Positions 28,269-37,243 are shown, counted from the stretch's first letter. The stretch: 64,000 nucleotides of DNA from an uncultured Burkholderiales bacterium (GCA_945952065.1 CAMFGY010000007.1:62001-126000); one strand, 5' to 3'. Notes: generated by a model from the letters alone, not told the origin. Numbers and translations: made by a program.

Positions 28269-28799
28269 ATGATTGTTTTGAACTTGGCTTGCAGCCACGA
28301 CCATCGCTTTGAAGGATGGTTCGGGTCTGCCCATGACTTTGAAACTCAGCAGACCCAAGGGCTGCTCAGTTGCCCGCTTTGTGCAGACAAATCCATTCGT
28401 CGCATGCCAACCGCCGCGCGCTTGAATGTCTCCAAGTCGCGGGAAGACACCCAACTGCCTCAAAGCCAGGGCAGGGCAAAGCCCAGCCCGTCGGCTGCGA
28501 GTCAGACCGGCATCGAACGCAGTCCAAAGCCCGTCAGCGACGAAGCGCCAGCGTCCGCACAGGCGGATCTTGGTCAACTGCAAGGGCAGGTTTTGCGCGC
28601 TGTGCGCGAGTGGATGGCCAAGACCGAAGACGTCGGGACTCAGTTCGCTGAAGAAGCCCGGCGCATGCATTACGGCGAAGCCGAAGAGCGAGCCATTCGT
28701 GGGCAAAGCAATGCAGAGGAATTGCAAGCCTTGAGCGAAGAAGGCATCGAGGTCTTGGCGTTGCCCATCGCGCCTGGCTTGGCGGAAACGCTGCAATAA
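28269..28799 (+). CDS. DUF1178 protein with N-terminal zinc-ribbon-like motif
   Basis: Unknown function, 176 aa. The N-terminus has the DUF1178 pattern: NLACSHDHRFEGWFGS, then CPLCADKSIRRMPTAARLNV, so Cys8, Cys39 and Cys42 could bind zinc. A low-complexity linker (about 55-100) leads to a conserved helical part (AVREWMAKTEDVGTQFAEE and RAIRGQSNAEELQALSEEG). Probably cytoplasmic. It lies 33 bp after the Nudix gene and is likely the last gene of the nuo transcript. Confidence 0.85.
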   Translation: MIVLNLACSHDHRFEGWFGSAHDFETQQTQGLLSCPLCADKSIRRMPTAARLNVSKSREDTQLPQSQGRAKPSPSAASQTGIERSPKPVSDEAPASAQADLGQLQGQVLRAVREWMAKTEDVGTQFAEEARRMHYGEAEERAIRGQSNAEELQALSEEGIEVLALPIAPGLAETLQ

Positions 28800-28926
28800 G
28801 GTCAACAGAACCTCCAGCAAGCGGCATGGGATTTCGACTCCTAGGGTAAGTACCTGGGTGATTTGTGAGGGCATGACCTCTGGGGACAGGGGCAATGTGG
28901 CTTAAGCTGTCGCGCCCCAAGATCAA

Positions 28927-28940
28927 CTGATCCAAATCAA
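28927..28940 (+). promoter_or_regulatory. FNR/CRP-like palindrome upstream of the first RND operon
   Basis: CTGAT-CCAA-ATCAA matches the FNR half-site pair TTGAT-N4-ATCAA in nine of ten positions. It ends 17 bp before the ATG of the efflux adaptor, so if used it would more likely block than activate. The rest of the 158-bp gap after DUF1178 shows no clear promoter. Confidence 0.3.
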
Positions 28941-28957
28941 TAATCGGAGTTCGTCTG

Positions 28958-30160
28958 ATGACGCGTCGTCCTGTCTCGCTGTCTGTCTTTTTTGCAGCTG
29001 CTGCTGTGTCTGGCGCTTTGGCCTTGAGTGCCTGTGGCAAGTCTGCATCCAGCGCTGATGCAGCGAAAGCCGACAAAGCAGCGTCTCATGTGCTGCAGAT
29101 CGCGCCTGAAGACATCCTGACCATGAGTTTGGGGACCTATGCGTCCGGTCCGGTCATCACGGGTTCGATTCAGCCTGAAAAGCGAGCTGATCTGCGTGCC
29201 GAGGTGTCGGCGGTGGTGCTGCAGGTCTTGAAAGAAAACGGCGAGAACGTGCGTGCTGGCGATTTGCTGGTGCGGCTGGACAGCACCTATATCCGGGATC
29301 AACTGGCCTCAGCGGAAGAGTCTGCACGGGTGGCCGCGCAGTCCTTTGAACAGGCCGAGCGTCAGTACCAACGGCTCAAGACCCTGCAGTCCCAAGGCAT
29401 GAGCTCGCTGCAAGCCATGGAAGACGCTGAACAGCGCCGCAACACCGCGCAAAGCGATTTGGTGGCAGCCAAGGCCCGCGCGGTGCAAGCCCGCCAACAA
29501 TTGCAACGCACCGAGGTGCGCGCACCCTTTGATGGTGTGGTCAGCGAGCGCAAGGTGTCTGCGGGAGACACGGCGCAGATCGGCAAAGAACTGGTCAAAG
29601 TCATTGACCCGCGCAGCATGCGTTTTGAAGGCCTGGTCTCGGCCGACCGCATGAGCGAACTGAAAGTGGGCCAAACGGTCAGCTTCAGCGTCAATGGCAT
29701 GGGCGACAAAGACTTCACGGGCAAGATTCGTCGGGTAGACGCAGCAGCCAACGCCACCACCCGGCAATTGGAAGTGTTGGTGGACTTTGTGCCCGGCACG
29801 GCGCCCAAAGTGGCGGGTCTTTATGCCGAAGGCCGGGTTGAAACCGGCAGCACCGAGACCTTGCTCTTGGCCGATGCTTCGCTGGTTCGCGCTGGCGACG
29901 AAGCTTTTGCTTGGTTGATCCAGGGCGACACGCTGAAGAAAGTGGCCCTCAAACTGGGCGAGCGTGATGCAAGGCGAGGACAAATGGTGCTGATCAGTGG
30001 GCTGAAGGCCGGGGACCGCATCCTGCGCAAGCCGGGCTCCAATTTGCAAGATGGGCAGAAGGTTCAACTGGTCGCGTCGCCCAAACCGAGCTTGCCCTCT
30101 GGGGCCGCAAGCGCAGCGCAAAAAGCAGCGTCCGCGGGCTCGGCTGCTGCAGGGAAGTAA
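28958..30160 (+). CDS. RND efflux periplasmic adaptor (lipoprotein)
   Basis: Membrane-fusion protein linking an RND pump to an outer-membrane channel. 400 aa. The N-terminus is a lipoprotein signal with lipobox LSAC (Cys26). Then come the barrel-sandwich half (EKRADLRAEVSAVVLQV), an alpha-helical hairpin (about 105-160), the second half (RAPFDGVVSERKVSAGD) and beta-barrel domains. A low-complexity Ala/Ser tail ends it. The RND gene starts 3 bp later. No outer-membrane factor is encoded nearby, so it must borrow a TolC-like channel. Confidence 0.92.
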   Translation: MTRRPVSLSVFFAAAAVSGALALSACGKSASSADAAKADKAASHVLQIAPEDILTMSLGTYASGPVITGSIQPEKRADLRAEVSAVVLQVLKENGENVRAGDLLVRLDSTYIRDQLASAEESARVAAQSFEQAERQYQRLKTLQSQGMSSLQAMEDAEQRRNTAQSDLVAAKARAVQARQQLQRTEVRAPFDGVVSERKVSAGDTAQIGKELVKVIDPRSMRFEGLVSADRMSELKVGQTVSFSVNGMGDKDFTGKIRRVDAAANATTRQLEVLVDFVPGTAPKVAGLYAEGRVETGSTETLLLADASLVRAGDEAFAWLIQGDTLKKVALKLGERDARRGQMVLISGLKAGDRILRKPGSNLQDGQKVQLVASPKPSLPSGAASAAQKAASAGSAAAGK

Positions 30161-30163
30161 GCC

Positions 30164-33100
30164 ATGTTCCTTTCCGATTTCAGCATCAAAAAACCGATCG
30201 CCACGATCGTCATCATCATTTCCTTGATGTGTCTTGGGCTGCTTGCACTCAAGAAGCTGAAGGTCAACCAAATCCCCGATGTGCAAGAACCGGTCCTGGT
30301 GGTGGGCATTTCCTATCCAGGAGCCTCGCCCGAGACGGTCGAGCGTGAGGTGATCAACCGCATCGAGAAGTCCTTGCAAAGCATCTCTGGCGTGGCTCGG
30401 GTTCGCTCCAGTGCGAATGAGGGTTATGCGCAGATTGTGCTGATCTTCAATTTCAACAAAAACCTGATTGAAGCCTCTGATGAGGTTCGCAATGCCATCG
30501 ACACGGTGCGCTACAAGCTGCCCACCGAGATCCGCGAGCCCGTGGTTCAGCGCGAGGACCCCGCTGCCGAACCCATCATGCAGTTGGCCTTGTCCAGCAG
30601 CAAACAAAGCCATGCGGAGATCTCTCGCATTGCCGAAGACCAACTGGCGGACAAATTCCGGGGCGTGCCGGGCGTGGCCGTGGTCATGGTCAATGGCGCG
30701 CTCAAGCGCGAATTGAGTGTGCTGCTGCATGCCGAGAAGCTGCGCGAAAACAATGTGTCGGTGACCGAGGTGGTGGCGGCGCTGCGCAATCAAAACAGCA
30801 CGGCGCCGGTCGGCAAGGTGCGTGGCACTTTGGAAGATCAAAGCATTCGTTTGATCGGTCGCATTGAGTCGCCTGCTGAATTCCAGCAAATCGTGGTGAA
30901 GCGTCGCGGCACGGAATTGGTTCGCCTCTCGCAAGTGGCCAGCATCCAAGACGGATTTGCCGAAATCAACCGGGTCAGCTTGCGCAACGGCAACCCCAAT
31001 GTGGGCATTGCCATCACCCGTTCGCGCGATGCGTCCACTGTCACGGTGGCGGCCAAGATTCGCAAAATGGTCGAGGAGATCAACAAGACCCTGCCCGAAG
31101 GCGCCACCTTGGAAGTCACCCAAGACGGTGGCAAAGACGCGCAAAACAGCCTGAACAATGTGATCGAATCCCTGGTGCTGGGTGCGGGCTTGACCATTTT
31201 TGTGGTCTATGTGTTCTTGAATTCCTGGCGCTCGACCTTGATTACCGCGCTGTCGCTGCCGACCTCGGTGATTGCTGCCTTTATCGCGGTGTGGTTGTGC
31301 GGCTTCACCTTGAACTTCATGAGCCTGCTGGGCTTGTCTTTGGCTATCGGTGTGCTGATCGACGATGCCATCGTGGTGCGTGAAAACATCGTGCGGCACA
31401 TGGAACGCGGCTCTGACCGCCGCACCGCCGCGCTCAATGGCACGGCTGAAATTGGCCTGGCCGTGGCGGCCACCACCTTCGCCATCGTGGCGGTGTTCGT
31501 GCCCGTGGCCTTCATGCCTGGTGTGTCGGGCGAATGGTTCCGGCCTTTTGCCTTGACCGTGGTGGCCTCGGTGCTGGTCAGCCTGTTCATCTCCTTCACG
31601 CTGGATCCCATGTTGTCGGCCTATTGGGGCGACCCACCGAACCATCATCTGCAGGCTAAGAACGCTTTGGGTCGTGGCCTGGTTCGATTCAATGCGTGGT
31701 TTGACCATCAAACCGAGCGTTATGGCCATGTCATCGCCTGGGCTTTGCATCACCGCATTTGGATGGCTTTGTTCGCGGTGGCCAGCTTGATTGGGGCCTT
31801 GTTTTTGCAAGGCAAGTTTGGCGGCTCCAGCTTCTTGCCGGTCACCGATTCAGGCATGGTGGCGGTGGAGGTGCGCACGCCCGCCAGCAGCAGCCTGGAG
31901 TATTCCAAGTTGAAGGTCGAAGCCGCCGCCGAGTTGGCTCGCCGTTTGCCTGAGACCGTGGCCACCAATTCCAATATCAATATTGGCGGTGGGCGCATCT
32001 ATGTGGACATCGGCAAGAGCAATAAGCGCAAGCGCTCAGCGACCGAGGTGGCCAATGAATTGCGGGACCGGGTCAAGGGCTTGGTGGGCGCCGAGTATGC
32101 GGTGTCCGATGACCTGAATGGCGGCGGCCGCAAGCCCGTGCAGATTCGCTTCACTGGGGCCGACTCGCGCAAGCTGCTCGACATCACCAATGCCTTCATG
32201 GCCCAGATGCGCGGCATCAAGGGTGCGGTGGACGTGGGCCTGTCGGAGCAAGACCCGCAAGACGAATTGCAAATCGAGCTCAATCGTGGCTTGGCCAACT
32301 CGCTGGGGATTTCGGTCAACGATGCAGCGCAAGCCTTGCGGGTGGCGTTTGCAGGGGTTGAAGTCGGTGATTGGGTGGACCCTTCGGGAGAGACCCGCGA
32401 TGTGGCGGTGCGCCTGGCCCCGGAAGACCGCGTCGACGCCAGCAATATCGAGCGTTTGCCCATCGCCGTCAGTGGCAGCAATTTGATGGTGCCGCTCGAG
32501 CAGATCGCCACCGTGACCATGGGCAAGGGCCCCAGCAAGATTCAGCATGCCGATGGCAAGCGCACCATTGCGGTGGCCGCCAATGTGCAGGGGCGCTCGC
32601 CGGGCGAAGTGACGGCCGAGGCCTTGAAACTGGCCAAAGCGATCAACTTCCCACCGGGTTACAGCCTGGAGTTGGAAGGGGACTCGCGTGAGCAAGAAGT
32701 GGTGTTCACCGAGATGGCGATTGCCTTGGTCTCTGGCATCGGTCTGATGTATTTGGTGCTGGTCATGCAGTTCGGCTCCTTCACTGCACCATTGCCGGTG
32801 ATGCTGTCCTTGCCACTCTCACTCATCGGTGTGGTACTGGCGCTCTTGATGACCAAGAGCACCTTGAACCTGATGAGCTTTATCGGCGTCATCATGTTGA
32901 TGGGCTTGGTGGCCAAGAACGCCATTCTTTTGTTGGATGCGGCTCGCCAGTTGGAAGCCGAAGGCATCGACCGTGAAGAGGCCTTGATGAGTGCAGGTCG
33001 CAAGCGCCTGCGGCCGATTCTGATGACCACCTTTGCCTTGATTGCGGGCATGTTGCCGGTGGCCATTGGTTTGGGCGAGGGCAGTGAGTTCTACCGCCCG

Positions 33101-33382
33101 ATGGCTGTGGCCATCATTGGTGGCACCATCACCTCAACCATTCTGACGCTGTTGGTGATCCCCACCTTCTACGACAGCATTGAGATTGCGCGCGACCGCA
33201 TGATTGCCAAGTTCCGTGCACGTGCCGCGCGTTGGAATGGTTTGTTCGCCTTTGTGCTGACCTTTGTGGAAGCCCTGTTGACGCTTTTGATGCTGCGCTT
33301 CGTCTGGCGCTTGTTGATGCGCGGCTTCAATGTGGCGCGCGGCGTCAGGCCGGTCAAGGCTGCGGCGCAGGGGGCAGACTGA
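30164..33382 (+). CDS. RND efflux transporter, HAE-1/AcrB-like
   Basis: Proton-driven inner-membrane efflux pump. 1072 aa with 12 helices and two large periplasmic loops. Proton-relay residues: the Asp pair in IGVLIDDAIVVREN (D400, D401) and the Lys in MGLVAKNAILLLD (K918). The first helix begins FSIKKPIATIVIIIS. A basic cytoplasmic tail of about 45 residues follows the last helix. The substrate cannot be predicted; the paired adaptor is just upstream. Confidence 0.93.
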   Translation: MFLSDFSIKKPIATIVIIISLMCLGLLALKKLKVNQIPDVQEPVLVVGISYPGASPETVEREVINRIEKSLQSISGVARVRSSANEGYAQIVLIFNFNKNLIEASDEVRNAIDTVRYKLPTEIREPVVQREDPAAEPIMQLALSSSKQSHAEISRIAEDQLADKFRGVPGVAVVMVNGALKRELSVLLHAEKLRENNVSVTEVVAALRNQNSTAPVGKVRGTLEDQSIRLIGRIESPAEFQQIVVKRRGTELVRLSQVASIQDGFAEINRVSLRNGNPNVGIAITRSRDASTVTVAAKIRKMVEEINKTLPEGATLEVTQDGGKDAQNSLNNVIESLVLGAGLTIFVVYVFLNSWRSTLITALSLPTSVIAAFIAVWLCGFTLNFMSLLGLSLAIGVLIDDAIVVRENIVRHMERGSDRRTAALNGTAEIGLAVAATTFAIVAVFVPVAFMPGVSGEWFRPFALTVVASVLVSLFISFTLDPMLSAYWGDPPNHHLQAKNALGRGLVRFNAWFDHQTERYGHVIAWALHHRIWMALFAVASLIGALFLQGKFGGSSFLPVTDSGMVAVEVRTPASSSLEYSKLKVEAAAELARRLPETVATNSNINIGGGRIYVDIGKSNKRKRSATEVANELRDRVKGLVGAEYAVSDDLNGGGRKPVQIRFTGADSRKLLDITNAFMAQMRGIKGAVDVGLSEQDPQDELQIELNRGLANSLGISVNDAAQALRVAFAGVEVGDWVDPSGETRDVAVRLAPEDRVDASNIERLPIAVSGSNLMVPLEQIATVTMGKGPSKIQHADGKRTIAVAANVQGRSPGEVTAEALKLAKAINFPPGYSLELEGDSREQEVVFTEMAIALVSGIGLMYLVLVMQFGSFTAPLPVMLSLPLSLIGVVLALLMTKSTLNLMSFIGVIMLMGLVAKNAILLLDAARQLEAEGIDREEALMSAGRKRLRPILMTTFALIAGMLPVAIGLGEGSEFYRPMAVAIIGGTITSTILTLLVIPTFYDSIEIARDRMIAKFRARAARWNGLFAFVLTFVEALLTLLMLRFVWRLLMRGFNVARGVRPVKAAAQGAD

Positions 33383-33410
33383 GTCGGCCGCCTTGCGCGC
33401 AGGTCTGGGC

Positions 33411-34832
33411 TCAGAGAAGCCGGCCCGGATTCATCAAGCCCTGGGGATCCAGGGCTTTTTTGATGGCGCGCATCATGTGCAGCGCGACGGGATGTTTGCG
33501 CTGCGCCAATTCCTCGCGCTTGAGTCGCCCGATGCCATGCTCGGCCGAAAAGCTGCCGCCAAACGCATCCACCGCGTCATAGACGATGCGGTTGATGGGC
33601 TGCTCATGCTGAGCCAAGAACTGCTTGGGGTCCAGGCCCAGCGGGGCCTGAACGTTGTAGTGCAGATTGCCATCACCCAGATGGCCAAAGTTGACCAAAC
33701 GCACGCCCGGCACCGCTTGCATCAGGGCGGCATCCGTCTGCGCAACAAAAGCCGGAATGGCCGAAATCGGCAAGGCAATATCGTGTTTGATATTGAGCCC
33801 TTCTTGGGCTTGCGCCAGCGGGATGGATTCCCGCAAATGCCAAAGCCCTTGGGATTGCGCCTGGCTTTCAGCCACAGCGGCATCGTCGATCAAGCCCTGT
33901 TCGAGCGCGCGCTCCAGCAGTGACTCCAAGACTTGGCGCGCATGCGGCTCGCTTTCAGCGTCTGACAACTCCAACAAGACCGTCCAGGGGCTGGGCGCCA
34001 GCGCTTGTTGCAACTGCGGAAAGTGTTGGCGCACCAGCCCCAGCGAAAAGGCGTTCATCACTTCAAAGCCGGTCAAGGCTGGGCCAGCGACTTGCTGGGC
34101 CAATGACAATAAACGCACCGCCTCATCCAAGGTGGGGCAGGCAGCCAGCGCTGTCATGTGCGCCCGGGCTTGCGGATAGAGCTTGAGCGTGGCGGCGGTG
34201 ATCACGCCCAAGGTGCCTTCGCTGCCAATGAAGAGGTCGCGCAAGTCGTAGCCGGTGTTGTCTTTGCGCAGCCCCGAAAGCCCGTCCCAAATCTCACCCT
34301 GAGCCGTCACGACTTCCAAGCCCAGGCAAAGTTCACGCGCATTGCCATAGCGCAAGACCTGGGTGCCGCCCGCATTGGTGGCCAAATTGCCACCAATGGT
34401 GCAAGAGCCTTCGGCGGCCAGGCTGAGGGGAAACAAGCGCTGCTGCGCGGCCGCGGCAGCTTGCACGTTTTGCAAAATGCAGCCGGCCTCGGCGGTCAGG
34501 GTGTGGTTGGCCCCATCGATGTGGCGGATGCGATTCATGCGGCCCAGGTTGAGCAGCAATTGCTGCCCGCTTTCGTCTGGGCTTGATCCGCCGACCAGCC
34601 CGGTGTTGCCCCCTTGGGGCACCAGACTCACGCCGTAAAGGCTGCACAGTTGGAGGACCCGTGCCACTTGCTCGGTGGCAGAAGGCCGGGCCACTGCCAA
34701 TGCCCGCCCCGCGTAGCGGCCGCGCCAGTCGCGCTCAAACGCCGACAGGTCACCGCTGCTCAAGAGTCCGGCCTCGCCCAGTTCATCGCGCAAGGCCTGC
34801 AAAAACGCGGCCTTTTGACTGGGCGAAATCAC
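33411..34832 (-). CDS. FAD-linked oxidase, D-2-hydroxyacid dehydrogenase (GlcD/D-LDH) type
   Basis: Flavoprotein expected to oxidise a D-2-hydroxy acid such as D-lactate or glycolate. 473 aa. The PCMH-type FAD domain spans about 40-220, with VPQGGNTGLVGGS and CTIGGNLATNAGG as FAD-binding loops. The C-terminal cap carries NFGHLGDGNLHYN and AEHGIGRLK. The GTG start at 34832 shares its bases with the stop codon of the upstream DUF2069 gene (GTGA), which supports this start over the longer open frame. No Fe-S subunit accompanies it, so it is the single-chain type. Confidence 0.9.
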   Translation of the reverse strand: MISPSQKAAFLQALRDELGEAGLLSSGDLSAFERDWRGRYAGRALAVARPSATEQVARVLQLCSLYGVSLVPQGGNTGLVGGSSPDESGQQLLLNLGRMNRIRHIDGANHTLTAEAGCILQNVQAAAAAQQRLFPLSLAAEGSCTIGGNLATNAGGTQVLRYGNARELCLGLEVVTAQGEIWDGLSGLRKDNTGYDLRDLFIGSEGTLGVITAATLKLYPQARAHMTALAACPTLDEAVRLLSLAQQVAGPALTGFEVMNAFSLGLVRQHFPQLQQALAPSPWTVLLELSDAESEPHARQVLESLLERALEQGLIDDAAVAESQAQSQGLWHLRESIPLAQAQEGLNIKHDIALPISAIPAFVAQTDAALMQAVPGVRLVNFGHLGDGNLHYNVQAPLGLDPKQFLAQHEQPINRIVYDAVDAFGGSFSAEHGIGRLKREELAQRKHPVALHMMRAIKKALDPQGLMNPGRLL

Positions 34833-35287
34833 GGGGCCGAACCTTCTTGTACCGCTGCAGCCTGCTTGGCCGCGGCCAAGCGCAAACGCACATGCAGGGC
34901 ACAGGCGCAGAAAATGACCACGCTCAACAAGACTTCCAGCGCTGCCAGCCCCGCGCCCAAGCCCGACTCGCTGGTGGCGCGCACCGCGCCCTCGGCAAAG
35001 TACAGCCAAATCATCAGGCTCAGCCAGCGAAAGGTGTAGAGCCGGTAGCGCCACAGGCCCAGCATGGGCACCAAGAGCGGGAAGGCCTTGATGGCCAGCG
35101 TGCCGCTGCCGGTCGGCGCCAGGTAGAGCTCCCAGGCCAAACACAGCACAAACAAGGCGATCAAGGCCCCGAGGGCCAAACTGCGTGACAGCGCCTCGCG
35201 GCGGCTGGCTTGGGTGCGCAACACGGGGTCGCTCAAGCTTGCAGAGGTCGTGCCCAAGGCGGGCGAATTCGAGGGAGGTTTAGACAT
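34829..35287 (-). CDS. DUF2069 membrane protein
   Basis: Small inner-membrane protein of unknown function, 152 aa. A polar N-terminal part of about 35 residues is followed by four hydrophobic segments (roughly 36-52, 64-80, 85-101 and 113-130). The pair LLVPMLGLWRYRLYTFRWLSLMIWLYFAEG is the DUF2069 core. It overlaps the FAD oxidase by 4 bp. Its ATG is the outer end of a perfect inverted repeat whose other end is the start codon of the divergent YihY gene. No ribosome binding site is visible. Confidence 0.82.
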   Translation of the reverse strand: MSKPPSNSPALGTTSASLSDPVLRTQASRREALSRSLALGALIALFVLCLAWELYLAPTGSGTLAIKAFPLLVPMLGLWRYRLYTFRWLSLMIWLYFAEGAVRATSESGLGAGLAALEVLLSVVIFCACALHVRLRLAAAKQAAAVQEGSAP

Positions 35288-35308
35288 GCTGGCATCATAG
35301 CCAGCATG
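35285..35308. repeat. Perfect inverted repeat joining two divergent start codons
   Basis: CATGCTGGC (35285-35293), six bases, GCCAGCATG (35300-35308). The outer triplets are the start codons of the DUF2069 gene (minus) and the YihY gene (plus), so only 18 bp separate the two coding regions. The minus strand of the spacer reads TATGAT, a -10-like hexamer exactly placed for transcription to begin at the DUF2069 ATG. Confidence 0.75.
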
Positions 35309-36541
35309 CGCAAAATCTCCCCTGAACAACTCCAACTGAAAGACTGGGCCGGGCTGTTTCTTTCGACGCTGAACCGTTGGCCCTGGCGGCTGATGGTGCA
35401 AAGCCTGCATGAGCGATTCCGTGAAGGCCGCTTGGGCCTGACCGCCGGCAGCCTGACCTTCACCACCCTGATCTCCTTGGTGCCTTTGCTGACGGTGATG
35501 TTGGCCTTGTTCACCGCGTTTCCAATCTTTTCTTCCTTCCAAGTGGCTTTGGAGCAGTACTTTGTCAAAAGCCTGATCCCCGCCAATATCGCCAAGCCGG
35601 TCTTGGGTGCGTTGACCCAGTTCGCTTCCAAAGCCAATCGACTCGGTGCGGTGGGCCTGGTGGCCTTGGGCTTGTCGGCCTTGGCGCTGATGTTGACGAT
35701 TGATCGCACCCTCAACTCGATTTGGCGGGTGCAACGCCCGCGCCCGTTCACGCAACGATTGCTGGTGTACTGGGCCACCTTGACGGCGGGACCCTTGGTC
35801 TTGGGCGGAAGCTTGGCGCTGACCAGCTATGCCATCACCACCGGCCATGGCCTGCTGTCCAGCCTGCCTTTCAGTTTGGCGCTGCTGTTCAGCAGCATTG
35901 AATTCCTGGTCATGGTGGCCGGGGTCGCGGCCTTGTTCCGCTATGTGCCTAACACCGATGTGCGCTGGCGCCATGCCCTGGCGGGCGGGGTCTTTGTGAC
36001 CCTGGGCTTCAATGTGGCCAAGACCGTGCTGGCCTGGTATTTCAAATCGGTGCCCACGTTTTCGACCTTGTACGGGGCCTTTGCCACGGTGCCGATTTTT
36101 CTGGTCTGGATTTATGCCGGTTGGGTCATCGTGTTGCTGGGCGCCTTGCTGGCGGCCAATGCGCCCAGCCTGAGCACGGGCATGTTGCGGCGACCGGACA
36201 TGCCCGGCTTGGGCTTGGAGTTGGCCCTGGGCGTGTTGCGCGAATTGCGCTTGGCCCAGCAGCTGGGGGAGGGTGGGATCAGCACCTTGGGTCTGGCCAG
36301 CCGTTTGCGCGTGGACCCCTTGCAATTGGAGCCGGTGCTGGATCAGCTCGGCGACCTTGACCTGATCGGCCGCTTGGAAGAGCGCGGTGCTCAGCGCTTG
36401 GTGCTTTTGGGTGTGCCCGAGCAAGTGGCGGCGGCGCCTTTGCTGCGAGCCCTATTGGCCGAGCGGAGCATGAGCTTGGCGCCGCTGTGGCAGCGCAGCA
36501 GCTGGGAGAAGCTCAGCATCGCCGATCTCCTGGGCGGCTGA
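35306..36541 (+). CDS. YihY/BrkB family (UPF0761) membrane protein
   Basis: Inner-membrane protein of the YihY/virulence factor BrkB family, function unsettled (once called RNase BN in error). 411 aa from this start. About six helices between residues 30 and 290, with the family motifs RFREGRLGLTAGSLTFTTLISLVPL and the GALLAANAPS end of the last helix. The last 110 residues are soluble and look like a winged-helix domain, longer than the 290-residue E. coli protein. ATG 35306 starts MRKISPEQLQLKDW. Confidence 0.88.
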   Translation: MRKISPEQLQLKDWAGLFLSTLNRWPWRLMVQSLHERFREGRLGLTAGSLTFTTLISLVPLLTVMLALFTAFPIFSSFQVALEQYFVKSLIPANIAKPVLGALTQFASKANRLGAVGLVALGLSALALMLTIDRTLNSIWRVQRPRPFTQRLLVYWATLTAGPLVLGGSLALTSYAITTGHGLLSSLPFSLALLFSSIEFLVMVAGVAALFRYVPNTDVRWRHALAGGVFVTLGFNVAKTVLAWYFKSVPTFSTLYGAFATVPIFLVWIYAGWVIVLLGALLAANAPSLSTGMLRRPDMPGLGLELALGVLRELRLAQQLGEGGISTLGLASRLRVDPLQLEPVLDQLGDLDLIGRLEERGAQRLVLLGVPEQVAAAPLLRALLAERSMSLAPLWQRSSWEKLSIADLLGG

Positions 36542-36582
36542 GTCAGCCGGCCTCGCGGCACGCTGCCGCGCTCAGCCTCGCA

Positions 36583-37170
36583 TCAGGGGTGCAAGACCAC
36601 CAGCAAAGCCACCGCCGGCTCGCCATCGGCTTTGGCCTTGTTGCGTATGGCATGGGGGCCATCCACCGCATAACGGGCTGTTTCACCGGCGGACAAAGTT
36701 TGCGTGCTGCCGCCTGCACTGACGTCCAGGCTGCCACTCAAGACGCTCAAGTGCTCCCGGGAGCCGGGCTCATGCGCGGCCGACTCCAGCACGCCGCCGG
36801 GCTGCACCGTCAGCTGGTACCACTCAAATTGCCCGGCCAAATCAATAGGCCCCAAGATGCGCAACTGGCACAGCCCATCGGGGCTGCTCATGCCGGGAAT
36901 GGAGTGGGCCGCGACTTTCTCGATCGCCGGCGCGGTGCTGCGCTCGCCGCCGAGCAACTCCGACATCTCCACCCGCAGCGCATTCGCCAGCCGCCACACC
37001 ACGGCGACCGTCGGGTTGGCTTGATTGCGTTCAATCTGTGAAAGCATCGACTTGCTGACGCCCGCGCGGCGCGACAACTCGTCCAGTGACAGCCCCTGTG
37101 ACTGCCGCAGGTTTTGCAAAGTGGCGCCCACCTTGGGCGGCTCCAGGCTCTCCAGATTCGGAATCGACAT
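36583..37170 (-). CDS. XRE-family regulator with C-terminal cupin domain
   Basis: Likely transcriptional repressor. 195 aa: an N-terminal helix-turn-helix (about 14-70, LRQSQGLSLDELSRRAGVSKSMLSQIERNQANPTV) and a C-terminal cupin_2 sensor domain (about 115-190, QPGGVLESAAHEPGSREHLSVLSG). It is divergent from kbl-tdh, with a 94-bp gap holding two matched dyads. By position it should control threonine breakdown, sensing an amino acid or a product through the cupin; that is inference. An AAGG sequence precedes the ATG. Confidence 0.9.
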   Translation of the reverse strand: MSIPNLESLEPPKVGATLQNLRQSQGLSLDELSRRAGVSKSMLSQIERNQANPTVAVVWRLANALRVEMSELLGGERSTAPAIEKVAAHSIPGMSSPDGLCQLRILGPIDLAGQFEWYQLTVQPGGVLESAAHEPGSREHLSVLSGSLDVSAGGSTQTLSAGETARYAVDGPHAIRNKAKADGEPAVALLVVLHP

Positions 37171-37210
37171 GCTTGACCTTGAATAGAAATTCCCAGATAC
37201 TGCACGAAAG

Positions 37211-37243
37211 TTCGGTATATCGAACTGCGTTCAATTTAGTGAA
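37211..37243. promoter_or_regulatory. Tandem 14-bp operators between the XRE-cupin regulator and kbl
   Basis: Two dyads of the same shape, TTCG-N6-CGAA (37211-37224) and TTCA-N6-TGAA (37230-37243), with centres 19 bp apart, about two helical turns. An extra CGAA half-site lies at 37205-37208. They sit in the only gap between the divergent genes, just before the kbl ribosome site (AGGAG, 37253-37257). Confidence 0.55.

Noticed and set aside
34833-35144. Longer start for the FAD-linked oxidase
   Set aside because: The extra residues overlap DUF2069 in another frame and are unlike the family; the GTG overlapping the DUF2069 stop fits better.
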